Source: Kistimonas sp. bin40 (GTDB lineage Bacteria > Pseudomonadota > Gammaproteobacteria > Pseudomonadales > Endozoicomonadaceae). From it: 64,000 nt of DNA. Where the stretch lies: contig MPMQ01000003.1 of NCBI GenBank assembly GCA_002238585.1, positions 1 to 64,000 of the forward strand. Reading direction: 5' to 3'. Every line of letters begins with the position of its first letter. The first letter of the stretch is position 1. The translations under genes were made by a program, and so were the position numbers. Positions 17,069-26,363 of this stretch are shown one piece after another. Below the pieces are notes generated by a model. The model was not told the DNA's origin. It ran no database searches and was given only the letters and a program-made list of their open reading frames with translations.

Positions 17069-18538
17069 ATGCAATTGAACCGCACACAGGCAACAAGGAA
17101 CCATCCGTTTTCTCTTACACAAAGACAGCCACACCCTTGCCCGGCTGAAGGCTGCGACGGACGCTTCAAACGACTGTTTGAGGCCCGGACGCACTATCAG
17201 GCTCAGCACCAGCAACATCCGCATCCCTGTGACATTGAAGGCTGTCAAAAGCGGTTCAAACGCAAGCGCGATCTGAAAATACACCACCGGGTTCACACCG
17301 GGGAAAAACCCTTCATCTGCCCCATTGAGGACTGTGGCAAACGGTTCGGGCGAGAGAGTACTGCTCGCACGCACCGTCTGGTGCATACCCGGCAATGTCG
17401 CTTTTTCTGCCCTGTTGAGGGTTGCGCTAACGCCTTCAAGCGCAACTGGCAGTATCAACTCCACTTGATGCGCCATACGGGAGAAAAACCCTGGGCATGC
17501 TCTTTTGACTTCTGTGACAGGCGGTTTGTCCGCAAGGAGCATCGCCAGATGCATCTTTGTGTCCACACCGGAGACAAGCCCTTTGCCTGCCCCTTTGAAG
17601 GCTGCACCAGACGTTTTGCGAGCAGAGCAGGCCGCAAGTCGCATCTGAAAATCCATGGACATCCACAACCCTGTCCCCGCCCCCTCAACAAAGGCCAACA
17701 AGGCCAGGCGGGCAATGCTCTGGTTCATGGTCACCTTGCAAGTCACCGCCCGGAAAAACCGTTGGACCACAGCTTACCTTCAGGCCACAGCTTACCTGTA
17801 CCTGTGCGCCACAGCTTACCTGTACCTGTGCGCCACAGCTTGTTGAAAAGCGGCAACACGCCACCTCCCAGGACAGTAAAGGCTCCGCCTGTCGCACAGT
17901 TTTATTCAGGAAAGCAAAGAGCATTTTTGCCCCGGCAGCTATCTGACAAATACGACATCAGCAAGCCTTTCCGGCACCTGCCTGACAGAATACAGACAAC
18001 CCCTGTCTCAAGGGCAACTCTGCCTTGTCACAGCACCCTTCCCACGCAGTTTCAGAGGCCGCTGGTGCGTTCAATACCGATGGGATCAACCCCCATGAGC
18101 GTTGAATCAGAAGCCGAATGCCTTGACTTGCTCCGTCCCTATGACCTGTGGCTACGGCTGGCACGCATCCCGCCCCCGCACGGCCTTGCCGTACCAGCTC
18201 CGCTGCCGCCACAACATCAGGAAAGATTCTGGCACCTGCTGTCCATGACGATCAATCGCCAGCCATCGCCGCCTGGCCGGATACCGCCACAGGGACAGGG
18301 TGGCATCTCACAATGGTTGCACTCTCCTGCAGACAGCGGGCCGATTCCGGCAGCCGGTGGTGCGTCCGGCGCAGACAGTGGCGGACACACACACTGTTCT
18401 TCTGGCTGCCAATCGGGACATCAACCACCGCCTCCCCTCAGGCTTGTCGGTGCCCAGAAAAGTGTCATTCCACTGGCAAGCTTCTATACCCTGATGACAC
18501 GGCAATTGCTGGCGCGGCTGTTCAATGCACATTTGTGA
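17069..18538 (+). CDS. C2H2 zinc-finger protein (eukaryotic type), 6 fingers
   Basis: A 489-residue paralogue of the preceding gene. Six tandem C2H2 fingers occupy residues 22-195 (CPAEGCDGRFKRLFEARTH, CDIEGCQKRFKRKRDLKIHH, CPIEDCGKRFGRESTARTH, CPVEGCANAFKRNWQYQLH, CSFDFCDRRFVRKEHRQMH, CPFEGCTRRFASRAGRKSH). They are joined by classical linkers HTGEKPFIC, HTGEKPWAC and HTGDKPFAC. GGGAGG lies five bases before the ATG. After the fingers comes a Pro/Gln/His-rich tail with a short repeat (HSLPVPVR twice, from a 24-bp DNA repeat near 17763-17836) and no recognisable domain. The array is more diverged from the 37-44 kb family than those are from each other. No bacterial operator-type context is visible, so action on host DNA is suspected. 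Confidence 0.85.
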   Translation: MQLNRTQATRNHPFSLTQRQPHPCPAEGCDGRFKRLFEARTHYQAQHQQHPHPCDIEGCQKRFKRKRDLKIHHRVHTGEKPFICPIEDCGKRFGRESTARTHRLVHTRQCRFFCPVEGCANAFKRNWQYQLHLMRHTGEKPWACSFDFCDRRFVRKEHRQMHLCVHTGDKPFACPFEGCTRRFASRAGRKSHLKIHGHPQPCPRPLNKGQQGQAGNALVHGHLASHRPEKPLDHSLPSGHSLPVPVRHSLPVPVRHSLLKSGNTPPPRTVKAPPVAQFYSGKQRAFLPRQLSDKYDISKPFRHLPDRIQTTPVSRATLPCHSTLPTQFQRPLVRSIPMGSTPMSVESEAECLDLLRPYDLWLRLARIPPPHGLAVPAPLPPQHQERFWHLLSMTINRQPSPPGRIPPQGQGGISQWLHSPADSGPIPAAGGASGADSGGHTHCSSGCQSGHQPPPPLRLVGAQKSVIPLASFYTLMTRQLLARLFNAHL

Positions 18539-18818
18539 CTTTCCCTACACGGGTACTGCCTGGCATGACAGCAACAGCCGCCCAAAAAGCCAGTCTGCAC
18601 CAGCAGGGCCCTGCCATGGAAAAGAGTATTCTGACTCTGGTGCGCCTGATCCCAACCTTGTCGCAGCCACACTGCCGGCCTCGCCGTTGCTTGCCTGCGG
18701 TCAGGTCCACGCAAGCGTCCAGGACCTGACGCCAACTCCCTGGCAATGATCCTTGCCACTGGCCAAAGGGGCGCCGGGTAAACAGCAACCGGCACCCCAG
18801 CGCAAACACACAAACATC

Positions 18819-18866
18819 GACATCCTCCCCGTCCTGAAGGACGGGGCTTGCCGCGCACTGGGTCAG
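18819..18866. repeat. Dispersed palindromic repeat, copy 1
   Basis: gacatcctccccgtcctgaa begins this 48-bp element. Its core is an inverted repeat, CCCCGTCCT-GA-AGGACGGGG, followed by cttgccgcgcactgggtcag. Two further copies lie at 35388-35433 and 53529-53576 with only a few differences. It sits just beyond the 3' end of gdhB and could also act as a transcription-terminating hairpin. The sequence resembles the hairpin ends associated with IS200/IS605 elements, but no tnpA or tnpB is nearby. Confidence 0.85.
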
Positions 18867-18895
18867 AGCTCTTCAGTCCTGGCGCCCTGCTGCGC

Positions 18896-21800
18896 TCAAC
18901 TGCGGCTTTGTGCCAGCTCCAGGAGTTCGCGCACCCCGACCATATACAGGGCAAACTCATCCTTGCCGGCATGCGACAAAGCCCACTGTTGCAACTCGGC
19001 AATGACTCCACGCCAACGCGCCAGCGGCGCTTGCTGCGCCTGACTCCAGCGCTGCATCAGATCCTCGACCTTGACAGCGTCGGCGTCTCCGGCCAGCTGC
19101 AGCAGGCTGACACTCAATGCGCGCTGCTGACAAGCCAGTTCATCACGCAATCCCTCCCGCGCCATCGAGTGCCAGTAGTTGGAGACCTTGATGTTGCTGA
19201 GCTTCTGGGACAACCAGGGCAGCTCGAGAAACTCACCTATGGCGAAAAAGACAGTCGCCACCAGCGTCAATGGCTGGCCTGTCTGATCAGCGGTCTGGAC
19301 AATCGACAACATGCCAGAGAAATGACGCACGCCGGCAATGCGCCTTGCCAGCGCTTCCGGCACCTGCCCCTGTGTCAGTTCATCAACACGTGCCCGCCAG
19401 GCCTGACACTGACACTCAGGGAGAATCGCTTCCAGGTTATCCATCAACCACAGAATGCGCTCCCGGTAGTGCTCAACACAGGCACCCGTGCCTCTGCCCA
19501 GCTCTTTCATCTTGACCAGCCAGCGCGTAGCCCAACGTAGCAGACGGGCGACCTCGCTCATCAACTCGTGCTGGAGACCTGTCTCCACGACATGGTCCAG
19601 ACGCTCTATGGAAGCCCACAGCTGCTCGGCACCAAATACGTCCCTGGCTACGAAAAAACCACGGACAACATCCATCGTATCAACGCCTATCGAACGCTCC
19701 AGACGATCAACAAAGGTAATCCCCATCATGTTGACCAGATAGTTGGCCAGCTGGGTGGCCACAATCTCGCGGCGCAGACCATGCCCGCCCAGATGCTGGC
19801 GGTATTTCTTCACCAGAACAGCCGGAAAAGCACCGTCCATCTCCCGGGTCAGGCAAGGATCATCCGGCAATGTCGAAGCCAGCAGTTGTTCCTTGAGTGC
19901 CGCCTTGCTGTACGAAATCAGTACCGACAGCTCTGGACGCGTCAAGCCCTGACCATTGTGTTGGCGCTCCCGGAACTGCTCTTCATCGGGCAGAAACTCA
20001 ATACCCCGGTCCAGCCTGGCTTTTTCCTCAAGCTTGTGGATGGCCCGGGCATACTCTTCCATATCCCCTGCACACTCCCGCTCGGCCAGGGCAACAGCAC
20101 GCACCTGCCTGTAGGTGTTGACCAGCACCAGACTGGCCACATCGTCGGTCATCCCTTCCAGCATCCGATCGCGCTGTTTGCGGGTCATATCCCCTGACGC
20201 CACCAGACTGTTGAGCAGAATTTTGATATTGACTTCATGGTCGGAGCAGTCAACGCCACCAGAGTTGTCCATGAAGTCGGTGTTGAGCGCACCACCATTG
20301 AGTGCATACTCAATCCGGCCCAGCTGGGTGAACCCGAGATTCCCCCCTTCTGACAACACCCGGGCTCGTACATCACGGCCATCAACCCGAACCGGGTCAT
20401 TGGCCTTGTCGCCAACATCAGCATGACTTTCGGTGGATGACTTGACATAGGTTCCTATGCCACCGACCCAGATCAAGTCCACCTGAGCCTTGAGAATCAG
20501 GCTGATCAGCTCATTGGGTGTCAAACGGGATGCGCGGACGTTGAACAGCTTTTTCATCTGCGCAGTCAGGGAAATGGATTTCACCCCACGCGAAAAGACA
20601 CCACCGCCCTCGGAAATCAGCTCGCTCTTGTAATCGGCCCAGCAGGAACCCTGCATAGTGAACAGGCGCTGCCGCTCGGCAAAGCCGACCGCAGGATCAG
20701 GGTCAGGATCCACAAAAATGTGCATGTGGTTGAAAGCCGCTACCAGCTTGATTTTGTCAGAGCTGAGCATGCCATTACCGAAAACATCGCCCGACATATC
20801 ACCCACGCCCACCACAGTGACAGGGTCGGTCTGGACGTTGACGCCTTTCTCCCGAAAGTGTTGCTGCACAGAGACCCAGGCACCACGCGCAGTGATCGCC
20901 ATCTTCTTGTGGTCGTAGCCGGCGCTGCCTCCAGAAGCAAAGGCATCACCCAGCCAGAAGTTATAGCTGGCGGCAATCTCATTGGCTGTGTCAGACAGGG
21001 TGGCCGTTCCTTTGTCGGCTGCCACCACCAGATAGGTATCATCGTCGTCGTAGCGCACAACCCGTGGCGGATGAATCACCTCGCCCTCGACCAGGTTGTC
21101 TGTGACATCCAGAAGAGCGCGGATGAACGTCTTGTAGCAGGACTTGCCCTCTTGCGCCACGTCCCCGTCGAAGCTGCTGTCCGACAAGCGTTTGGGAACA
21201 AAGCCCCCCTTGGCTCCCACAGGAACTATCACCGCATTCTTGACCTTCTGGGCTTTCACCAGACCCAGAATTTCGGTACGGAAATCCTCGACACGGTCAG
21301 ACCAGCGCAAGCCACCACGCGCCACCTTGCCCGCCCGCATATGGACGCCTTCCATGGTCGGGGAGTAAACAAAAATTTCGTAGACAGGGGCAGGTTTCGG
21401 AATATCCGTGATTTCCGGCGGCGAAAATTTCAGACAAAGGTAGTCGTACCACTGTCCCTCGCCGTCCTTTTGGTAGTAGTTGGTACGCAGTGTCGCGACC
21501 ATCAGTTCCATATAACGACGCAGAATGCGGTCTTCACTCAGCACACAGACATCATCCAGCGCCTTTCTGATTTGCTGCTGGGCGTGCTGCCGGCGCGCCA
21601 GCCTCTGACTGTGTGACAGGTCCAGGTCCGGATCAAAAGACACCTCGAACAACTGAAAAATTTGGCGGGCAATGGCGCCGTTGCCACAGAGCGTTTCGGC
21701 AATGTAACTCTGGCTGAAACCACCAAACTGTATCTGCTTCATGTAGCGTGCATAAGCGCGGAATACCGTAACCTGACGCCATGTCATGCCGGTCATCAGT

Positions 21801-23770
21801 ACCAGCCTGTTAAAGCGATCATTTTCGGCCTGGCCGTGCCAGATACACTCGAAAGCATCCTGAAACTGGGCAGACACCTGGCGCAAGGGCAGCACCTGAC
21901 TCTGCACCAGCGACAGGGTGAAATCGTGCAGGTAGATAATCTGGTCGTCCCGCCGCAACCGGTACGGGTGCTCACTCAGAACCCTGAGTCCCAGATTCTC
22001 CAGAATCGGCAGCAGATCAGACAAGGACAGGGCACTGTTGTAATAAAAAACCTTCAGGTGCAAATATTCGTCGTGGTCGGGCAGCTGGTAAAAGCGCATC
22101 GCCATGGGTGCGTCCCTGGACAGGGGCAGCATGGTTTCGGCATCTGCGACAGCGGTGGGTGCTGTGAAGGAATCACGGTAACTGACAGGAAAGCCCGTAG
22201 AAAAGCTGCGAAACAGCTTCTTGCCTTCGACTTCACCCCGAGCCCTGATCAGACAATCCTTGAGCTCGCCCTCCCAGGAGCAAGCCGCCTGATGGATATC
22301 AGCACGAATAGCCTGAAGATCGGCCGCTACGCTGTTACCATCGGCCAGCCTCAACACATAATGTACACGTGCCAGAATGGACTCCGAGAAAAAGGTGGTG
22401 AACTCAACGTCCACGGCATCAAGGTGCCGACACAGAATGTTCTGGATTTTGAGACGCAATGTTGTGTCGTACACTTCCCGGGGAACATACACGAGAACAG
22501 AGCAGAATTGATCTTCGACATCTCTGCGTATAAATACGCGGACCTGATTGCGCTCCTGAATCTGGATAATGCCCATCACTGTCTCAAGCAAGTGCAAAGG
22601 CGGCGTCAGGAACAACTCCTCGCGAGGAAGATTATAAAGGATGCGATCCAGCTCCTTGCCAAGGTGACTGTCGGCGGGAAAGCCAGCATTTTTCCTCAGA
22701 TCAGCCAGTTTGCAGCGTAACCAGGGAATCTGGTACGGACTCAGGGCGTGAGCCGCAGGCGTATACAAACCGACAACGCGGTGCAGGCCAACCAGCCGTC
22801 CTTTCTTGTCATAGTCACGCACCAACACAAGGTCAGGCCAGGCCGGACGGTGTATACGGGAGCGCACAGATACCTTGGCAAACGCCAGCACAGCCCCTTC
22901 AGCGGCATCCAGGTTGTTGCAGCAGTTGTCCAGATGCCACTGACTACAGAGTGTGTCAGATCTCAACAGTCCCAGCCGCTGGTCATTCCTGTCCTTGATA
23001 ACCGGTTGCCCACTGCTGCTGTCCACTTCCAGTGACTGATAAGCCAGAAAGACAAAGTGCTCAGCCAACCAGGCCAGGTAGTGACCGGCTTCACGCCAGT
23101 GCTCACTGCGTCCCGACGGGGCATCATTGTCTTTGTGCTTGAGTAGCCCATCAGCCAGATCGCTGACCTTGCTGCGTATGGCACGGTAATCAGCAGCCAC
23201 CTGGCGCGTATCAGCCAGTACAGATTCCAGCTGCTGCCGCAAGGCATCACGCTCGCTGTCGCACTCCAGGCGATCGACCTCAAGATACAGCAATGATTCC
23301 TTGTGGTCCCCTTGCGCTGCGACAGCGACAAACTGTCCCTTGGCATCGCGCTCAACGGAAAAAACGCAGCTGCGCAGGTGATGAATGGTTGCCCCATGCG
23401 CGTTGAGCTTCATGCGAACAGAGTCAACGATGTAAGGGATGTCAGGATGAACGATCTGGACAATCGTATGATTTGAATGCCACCCGTGGTTCTCGTATTC
23501 CGGATTCAACACTGTCACCCGGGACTGTCCCGGCTCGATCTTCTGCAGAAAACGCCAGAAAGACAGGGTCCCCCCCACCAGATCCTTATGACTGTATCTG
23601 CCCAGTTCCTCGGGTGTGGTGACAGCAAAGAACAGGGACAAAAATTCTTTTAAAGCTGCGTGCTGTCCAACCGGGACAAGAGACAGCACCTGCTGCTCCA
23701 GTGACGCCAGCCCCTCCCACTTGACGAAGTTCTGTGCACAGCGGGTCCCAGGGTCACGATGCGAGTCCAT
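18896..23770 (-). CDS. gdhB: NAD-specific glutamate dehydrogenase, large (180-kDa) class
   Basis: This catalyses oxidative deamination of glutamate to 2-oxoglutarate and ammonium with NAD, feeding amino-acid carbon into the TCA cycle. From the ATG at 23770 it is 1,624 residues, matching the roughly 1,620 of the Pseudomonas GDH-180 class. The N-terminal half holds the long regulatory ACT-like region. The catalytic core lies near residues 800-1200 with MRAGKVARGGLRWSDR, NAVIVPVGAKGGFVPKR (substrate-binding lysines), VVGVGDMSGDVFGNGM and EGGNLGFTQLGRIEYALNGG. A longer open frame extends to 23896, but GAGGAG ten bases upstream and homology favour 23770. The gene is monocistronic, with the palindromic repeat directly downstream. 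Amino-acid use as carbon source fits a host-associated life. Confidence 0.95.
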   Translation of the reverse strand: MDSHRDPGTRCAQNFVKWEGLASLEQQVLSLVPVGQHAALKEFLSLFFAVTTPEELGRYSHKDLVGGTLSFWRFLQKIEPGQSRVTVLNPEYENHGWHSNHTIVQIVHPDIPYIVDSVRMKLNAHGATIHHLRSCVFSVERDAKGQFVAVAAQGDHKESLLYLEVDRLECDSERDALRQQLESVLADTRQVAADYRAIRSKVSDLADGLLKHKDNDAPSGRSEHWREAGHYLAWLAEHFVFLAYQSLEVDSSSGQPVIKDRNDQRLGLLRSDTLCSQWHLDNCCNNLDAAEGAVLAFAKVSVRSRIHRPAWPDLVLVRDYDKKGRLVGLHRVVGLYTPAAHALSPYQIPWLRCKLADLRKNAGFPADSHLGKELDRILYNLPREELFLTPPLHLLETVMGIIQIQERNQVRVFIRRDVEDQFCSVLVYVPREVYDTTLRLKIQNILCRHLDAVDVEFTTFFSESILARVHYVLRLADGNSVAADLQAIRADIHQAACSWEGELKDCLIRARGEVEGKKLFRSFSTGFPVSYRDSFTAPTAVADAETMLPLSRDAPMAMRFYQLPDHDEYLHLKVFYYNSALSLSDLLPILENLGLRVLSEHPYRLRRDDQIIYLHDFTLSLVQSQVLPLRQVSAQFQDAFECIWHGQAENDRFNRLVLMTGMTWRQVTVFRAYARYMKQIQFGGFSQSYIAETLCGNGAIARQIFQLFEVSFDPDLDLSHSQRLARRQHAQQQIRKALDDVCVLSEDRILRRYMELMVATLRTNYYQKDGEGQWYDYLCLKFSPPEITDIPKPAPVYEIFVYSPTMEGVHMRAGKVARGGLRWSDRVEDFRTEILGLVKAQKVKNAVIVPVGAKGGFVPKRLSDSSFDGDVAQEGKSCYKTFIRALLDVTDNLVEGEVIHPPRVVRYDDDDTYLVVAADKGTATLSDTANEIAASYNFWLGDAFASGGSAGYDHKKMAITARGAWVSVQQHFREKGVNVQTDPVTVVGVGDMSGDVFGNGMLSSDKIKLVAAFNHMHIFVDPDPDPAVGFAERQRLFTMQGSCWADYKSELISEGGGVFSRGVKSISLTAQMKKLFNVRASRLTPNELISLILKAQVDLIWVGGIGTYVKSSTESHADVGDKANDPVRVDGRDVRARVLSEGGNLGFTQLGRIEYALNGGALNTDFMDNSGGVDCSDHEVNIKILLNSLVASGDMTRKQRDRMLEGMTDDVASLVLVNTYRQVRAVALAERECAGDMEEYARAIHKLEEKARLDRGIEFLPDEEQFRERQHNGQGLTRPELSVLISYSKAALKEQLLASTLPDDPCLTREMDGAFPAVLVKKYRQHLGGHGLRREIVATQLANYLVNMMGITFVDRLERSIGVDTMDVVRGFFVARDVFGAEQLWASIERLDHVVETGLQHELMSEVARLLRWATRWLVKMKELGRGTGACVEHYRERILWLMDNLEAILPECQCQAWRARVDELTQGQVPEALARRIAGVRHFSGMLSIVQTADQTGQPLTLVATVFFAIGEFLELPWLSQKLSNIKVSNYWHSMAREGLRDELACQQRALSVSLLQLAGDADAVKVEDLMQRWSQAQQAPLARWRGVIAELQQWALSHAGKDEFALYMVGVRELLELAQSRS

Positions 23771-24260
23771 AGTCTGGAATATCTCCTCTTGGTAGCTGGC
23801 GAAGCTCAAGCCCTTCTTCGGGGCACGAGGGGGTGTCAATGATCTTTGATCACCCGGTAACAGAAAACTGAATGAGGAATGGCAGGCAAAAGACAAACGA
23901 AAGGCAAGATAACTCCTTTTAACCGCCTGGGTGCCTGACCCATCGGGAACCTATAGTAAACCACTGCCGCTCAACAGTCATGCAGCCCTTTATCCCGGCA
24001 GCAGGACCTGCGGCGTCCTGTCTGATGGACGGCCTGCTGGATAGCCCTTTTGCTGTTGACAGCCGGGGAAAAGCGCTGCTATAACCGCCCCGGCTGAAGG
24101 TCTATCACCCTGAAGCTACGCGTTATTTGAGGACAGCCACCCGCAGGCCTGTCTGTGGCCGGTGCCTGAAAGCCTCGGCTTGCTTGTCTGCTCTATTTGC
24201 CGTCTGACCGACAACGCCTTCCAGCGGCCTGCCCGCACTCACCCAACCGCAGGGAACACC

Positions 24261-26156
24261 ATGCTGCAAACCATGCGAGACAAGGCCCAGGGCTGGACCG
24301 CAAAAATCATCATCGCGGTCATCGTCCTTATCTTCGCCGTCTTCGGTCTGGAAACCCTGAAATTCGGTGGGGGCGACACCCCGGTGGCGACTGTGGACGG
24401 CGAAAAGATAACAAGCAGTCAACTGCGCCAGATGACAGAGCAGCATCGCCGCCTGCTGATGCAACAAATGGGTGGACAGATTGATCCGTCCATGATCGAC
24501 GACCGGATCCTGCAGAAACTGGCTTTGGACAATCTTGTCCAGAGCGCCCTTCTGCGCGCTGCGGCGAAACAAAACGGCATGATCATCCCCGCCAGCCTTA
24601 TAGACGACAACATCAGATCAATACCCGTATTCCAGAGCGATGGAAAATACCAGCCGGAACTGGTCACCCAGTATGTACAGGCGTCAGGACTTTCGGTTGC
24701 CCGTTTCCGCCAGCTTCTCAAGGAAGAGCTGCTGATCAAACAGCTGAGCCTGGGACTGACAGCCTCGGAATTTGTGACGCCCCATGAGCAGGAAACGCTC
24801 AACAAACTGCGCTACCAGACGCGTGATATCGCCTGGATGCTGCTGAGTGCCGCACAGGCGCGCGCTGCCGTGCAGCTCGGCGCCCAGGATATTGAGGATT
24901 TTTATGAGCAGAACAACAGCGAGTTTATGGAGCCGGAAAAAATCGCCGTTGACTACATCACCCTTGAACGTGATCTGCTGGGCAAAGAGGTGAAGATAGA
25001 CGAGGAACAGATTCGCACCCTGTATGAGACACGCATGGCCAACCGGCGCCAGCAGGCCGAGCAGCGTACGCCCGTTTCCATGATTTTGCTGGAAGTTGAC
25101 GACAAGGCAGACGCCCAGGCCCCCGTATTGGAGAAAGCACGCAAACTGCATACCCAGCTGCGCGAGGGAGCCGATTTTGCAGCTTTGGCCCGGCAGTTTT
25201 CCGAAGATCAAGAATCGGCACGCGAGGGCGGCAACATAGGCCCTGTGGAATCTGGTGTCTTTGGTCAGTCCTTTGATGATGCCATGGCGTCCCTCGCCCC
25301 GGGCGGCTTGTCAGAACCTTTTGTCTCAGACTACGGCGTCATCATTCTCAAGCGCGGCCACAAGATTGCAGACAAGCTTCCGACCCTGGAGCAACTGCGC
25401 CCTGCAATGGAGAAGCAATTGCACAGCCAGGCGGTTGATGCCTTGTTTGCTGACAAGGCCCGCCAGCTGGCTGACATCAGCTTTGAGGCCGCTGATCTCA
25501 ACCAGCCTGCCGAGCAGCTTGAGCTGCCGATAGAGCACACACGCTTGTTTGGACGCACGGGCAGCCGAAAGGGATTGGCCCGTCACCCACAGGTAGTAGC
25601 CGCTGCATTCAGTGAGGATGTTCTGGACCAGGGACATAACAGCAAGCCAGTAGAGGTCGACAAGGACACCCTGGTTGTCGTCCACCTTCGCGAGCGAATC
25701 GCAGCCAAACCAAAGCCCCTCAAAAGCGTGCAGGCCGATATCGAAAAACGGCTGCGCGCCGAACGCGCCGCCCAGCAGCTTCAGCAGCGCGCCCAGCAGC
25801 TGGTGGCCGGTCTGACAGCGGGTGACAACCCTGGGGAACAGCCGCCGGAACAGTGGACCGAGGCAGAAAAGGTCAGACGGGACCAGCCCCGGCAGAAACT
25901 GGCTCCCCAGATCATTGCGGAGGCTTTTCGCCTGCCACATCCCACAACAACCCGGCCCAGCTACGGTTTCACGCCACTGAAAAATGGCGACATAGCAGTT
26001 GTCAGAGTCAGCCAGGTGACCCCGGGGACACCGCCTGCACGCAGCGGCGCCCTGGCTGATGCCCGTCAGCTTCGCGCTCGCGGCAATGATCTTTTTGCCG
26101 CTTACCTTCAGGCACTGCAAGACAAGGCTGACATACAAACAAAAACCGGATCCTGA
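24261..26156 (+). CDS. ppiD: PpiD, periplasmic folding factor (peptidyl-prolyl isomerase D)
   Basis: PpiD is a SurA/trigger-factor-like chaperone anchored to the inner membrane near the Sec translocon, acting on newly exported proteins. The protein (631 residues; E. coli 623) begins MLQTMRDKAQGWTAKIIIAV, giving a short cytoplasmic tail and one membrane helix (IIIAVIVLIFAVFGLETL). SurA-N-type helices follow (VDGEKITSSQLRQMTEQHRR). A parvulin domain lies at about residues 265-360 (VSMILLEVDDKADAQAPVL, FAALARQFSEDQESAREGGN, GPVESGVFGQSFDDAMASL). AGGGA precedes the chosen ATG. In Pseudomonas ppiD is followed directly by fabI. Here about 7 kb of accessory DNA separates them. Confidence 0.94.
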   Translation: MLQTMRDKAQGWTAKIIIAVIVLIFAVFGLETLKFGGGDTPVATVDGEKITSSQLRQMTEQHRRLLMQQMGGQIDPSMIDDRILQKLALDNLVQSALLRAAAKQNGMIIPASLIDDNIRSIPVFQSDGKYQPELVTQYVQASGLSVARFRQLLKEELLIKQLSLGLTASEFVTPHEQETLNKLRYQTRDIAWMLLSAAQARAAVQLGAQDIEDFYEQNNSEFMEPEKIAVDYITLERDLLGKEVKIDEEQIRTLYETRMANRRQQAEQRTPVSMILLEVDDKADAQAPVLEKARKLHTQLREGADFAALARQFSEDQESAREGGNIGPVESGVFGQSFDDAMASLAPGGLSEPFVSDYGVIILKRGHKIADKLPTLEQLRPAMEKQLHSQAVDALFADKARQLADISFEAADLNQPAEQLELPIEHTRLFGRTGSRKGLARHPQVVAAAFSEDVLDQGHNSKPVEVDKDTLVVVHLRERIAAKPKPLKSVQADIEKRLRAERAAQQLQQRAQQLVAGLTAGDNPGEQPPEQWTEAEKVRRDQPRQKLAPQIIAEAFRLPHPTTTRPSYGFTPLKNGDIAVVRVSQVTPGTPPARSGALADARQLRARGNDLFAAYLQALQDKADIQTKTGS

Positions 26157-26284
26157 ACCCCTGTCGCCCAGCCGACAACGCAGGCCAGAGTCCCGGACCG
26201 GCTTGGCCTCCGGCCCCGGAGACTGCCTGCGCCCCGGGCGCAGCTTCTCTCGCAATCCGGAAAAAGTGAGCCCCGGTGCTTGCA

Positions 26285-26311
26285 CAAAAAGCCCGCCCCC
26301 GGGGGCGGGGC
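26285..26311 (-). terminator. Rho-independent terminator for the death-fold-like operon
   Basis: A very GC-rich palindrome (GCCCGCCCCC/GGGGGCGGGGC) followed on the minus strand by CTTTTTG lies about 50 bases past the stop of the gene at 26364. It also sits between the convergent ppiD gene and that operon, so it may end both transcripts. Confidence 0.8.
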
Positions 26312-26363
26312 AAGAGCCTGTCCGGCAGGCTTCTTGCTGTTCGCAGGACAGACCGCTTCGCTG

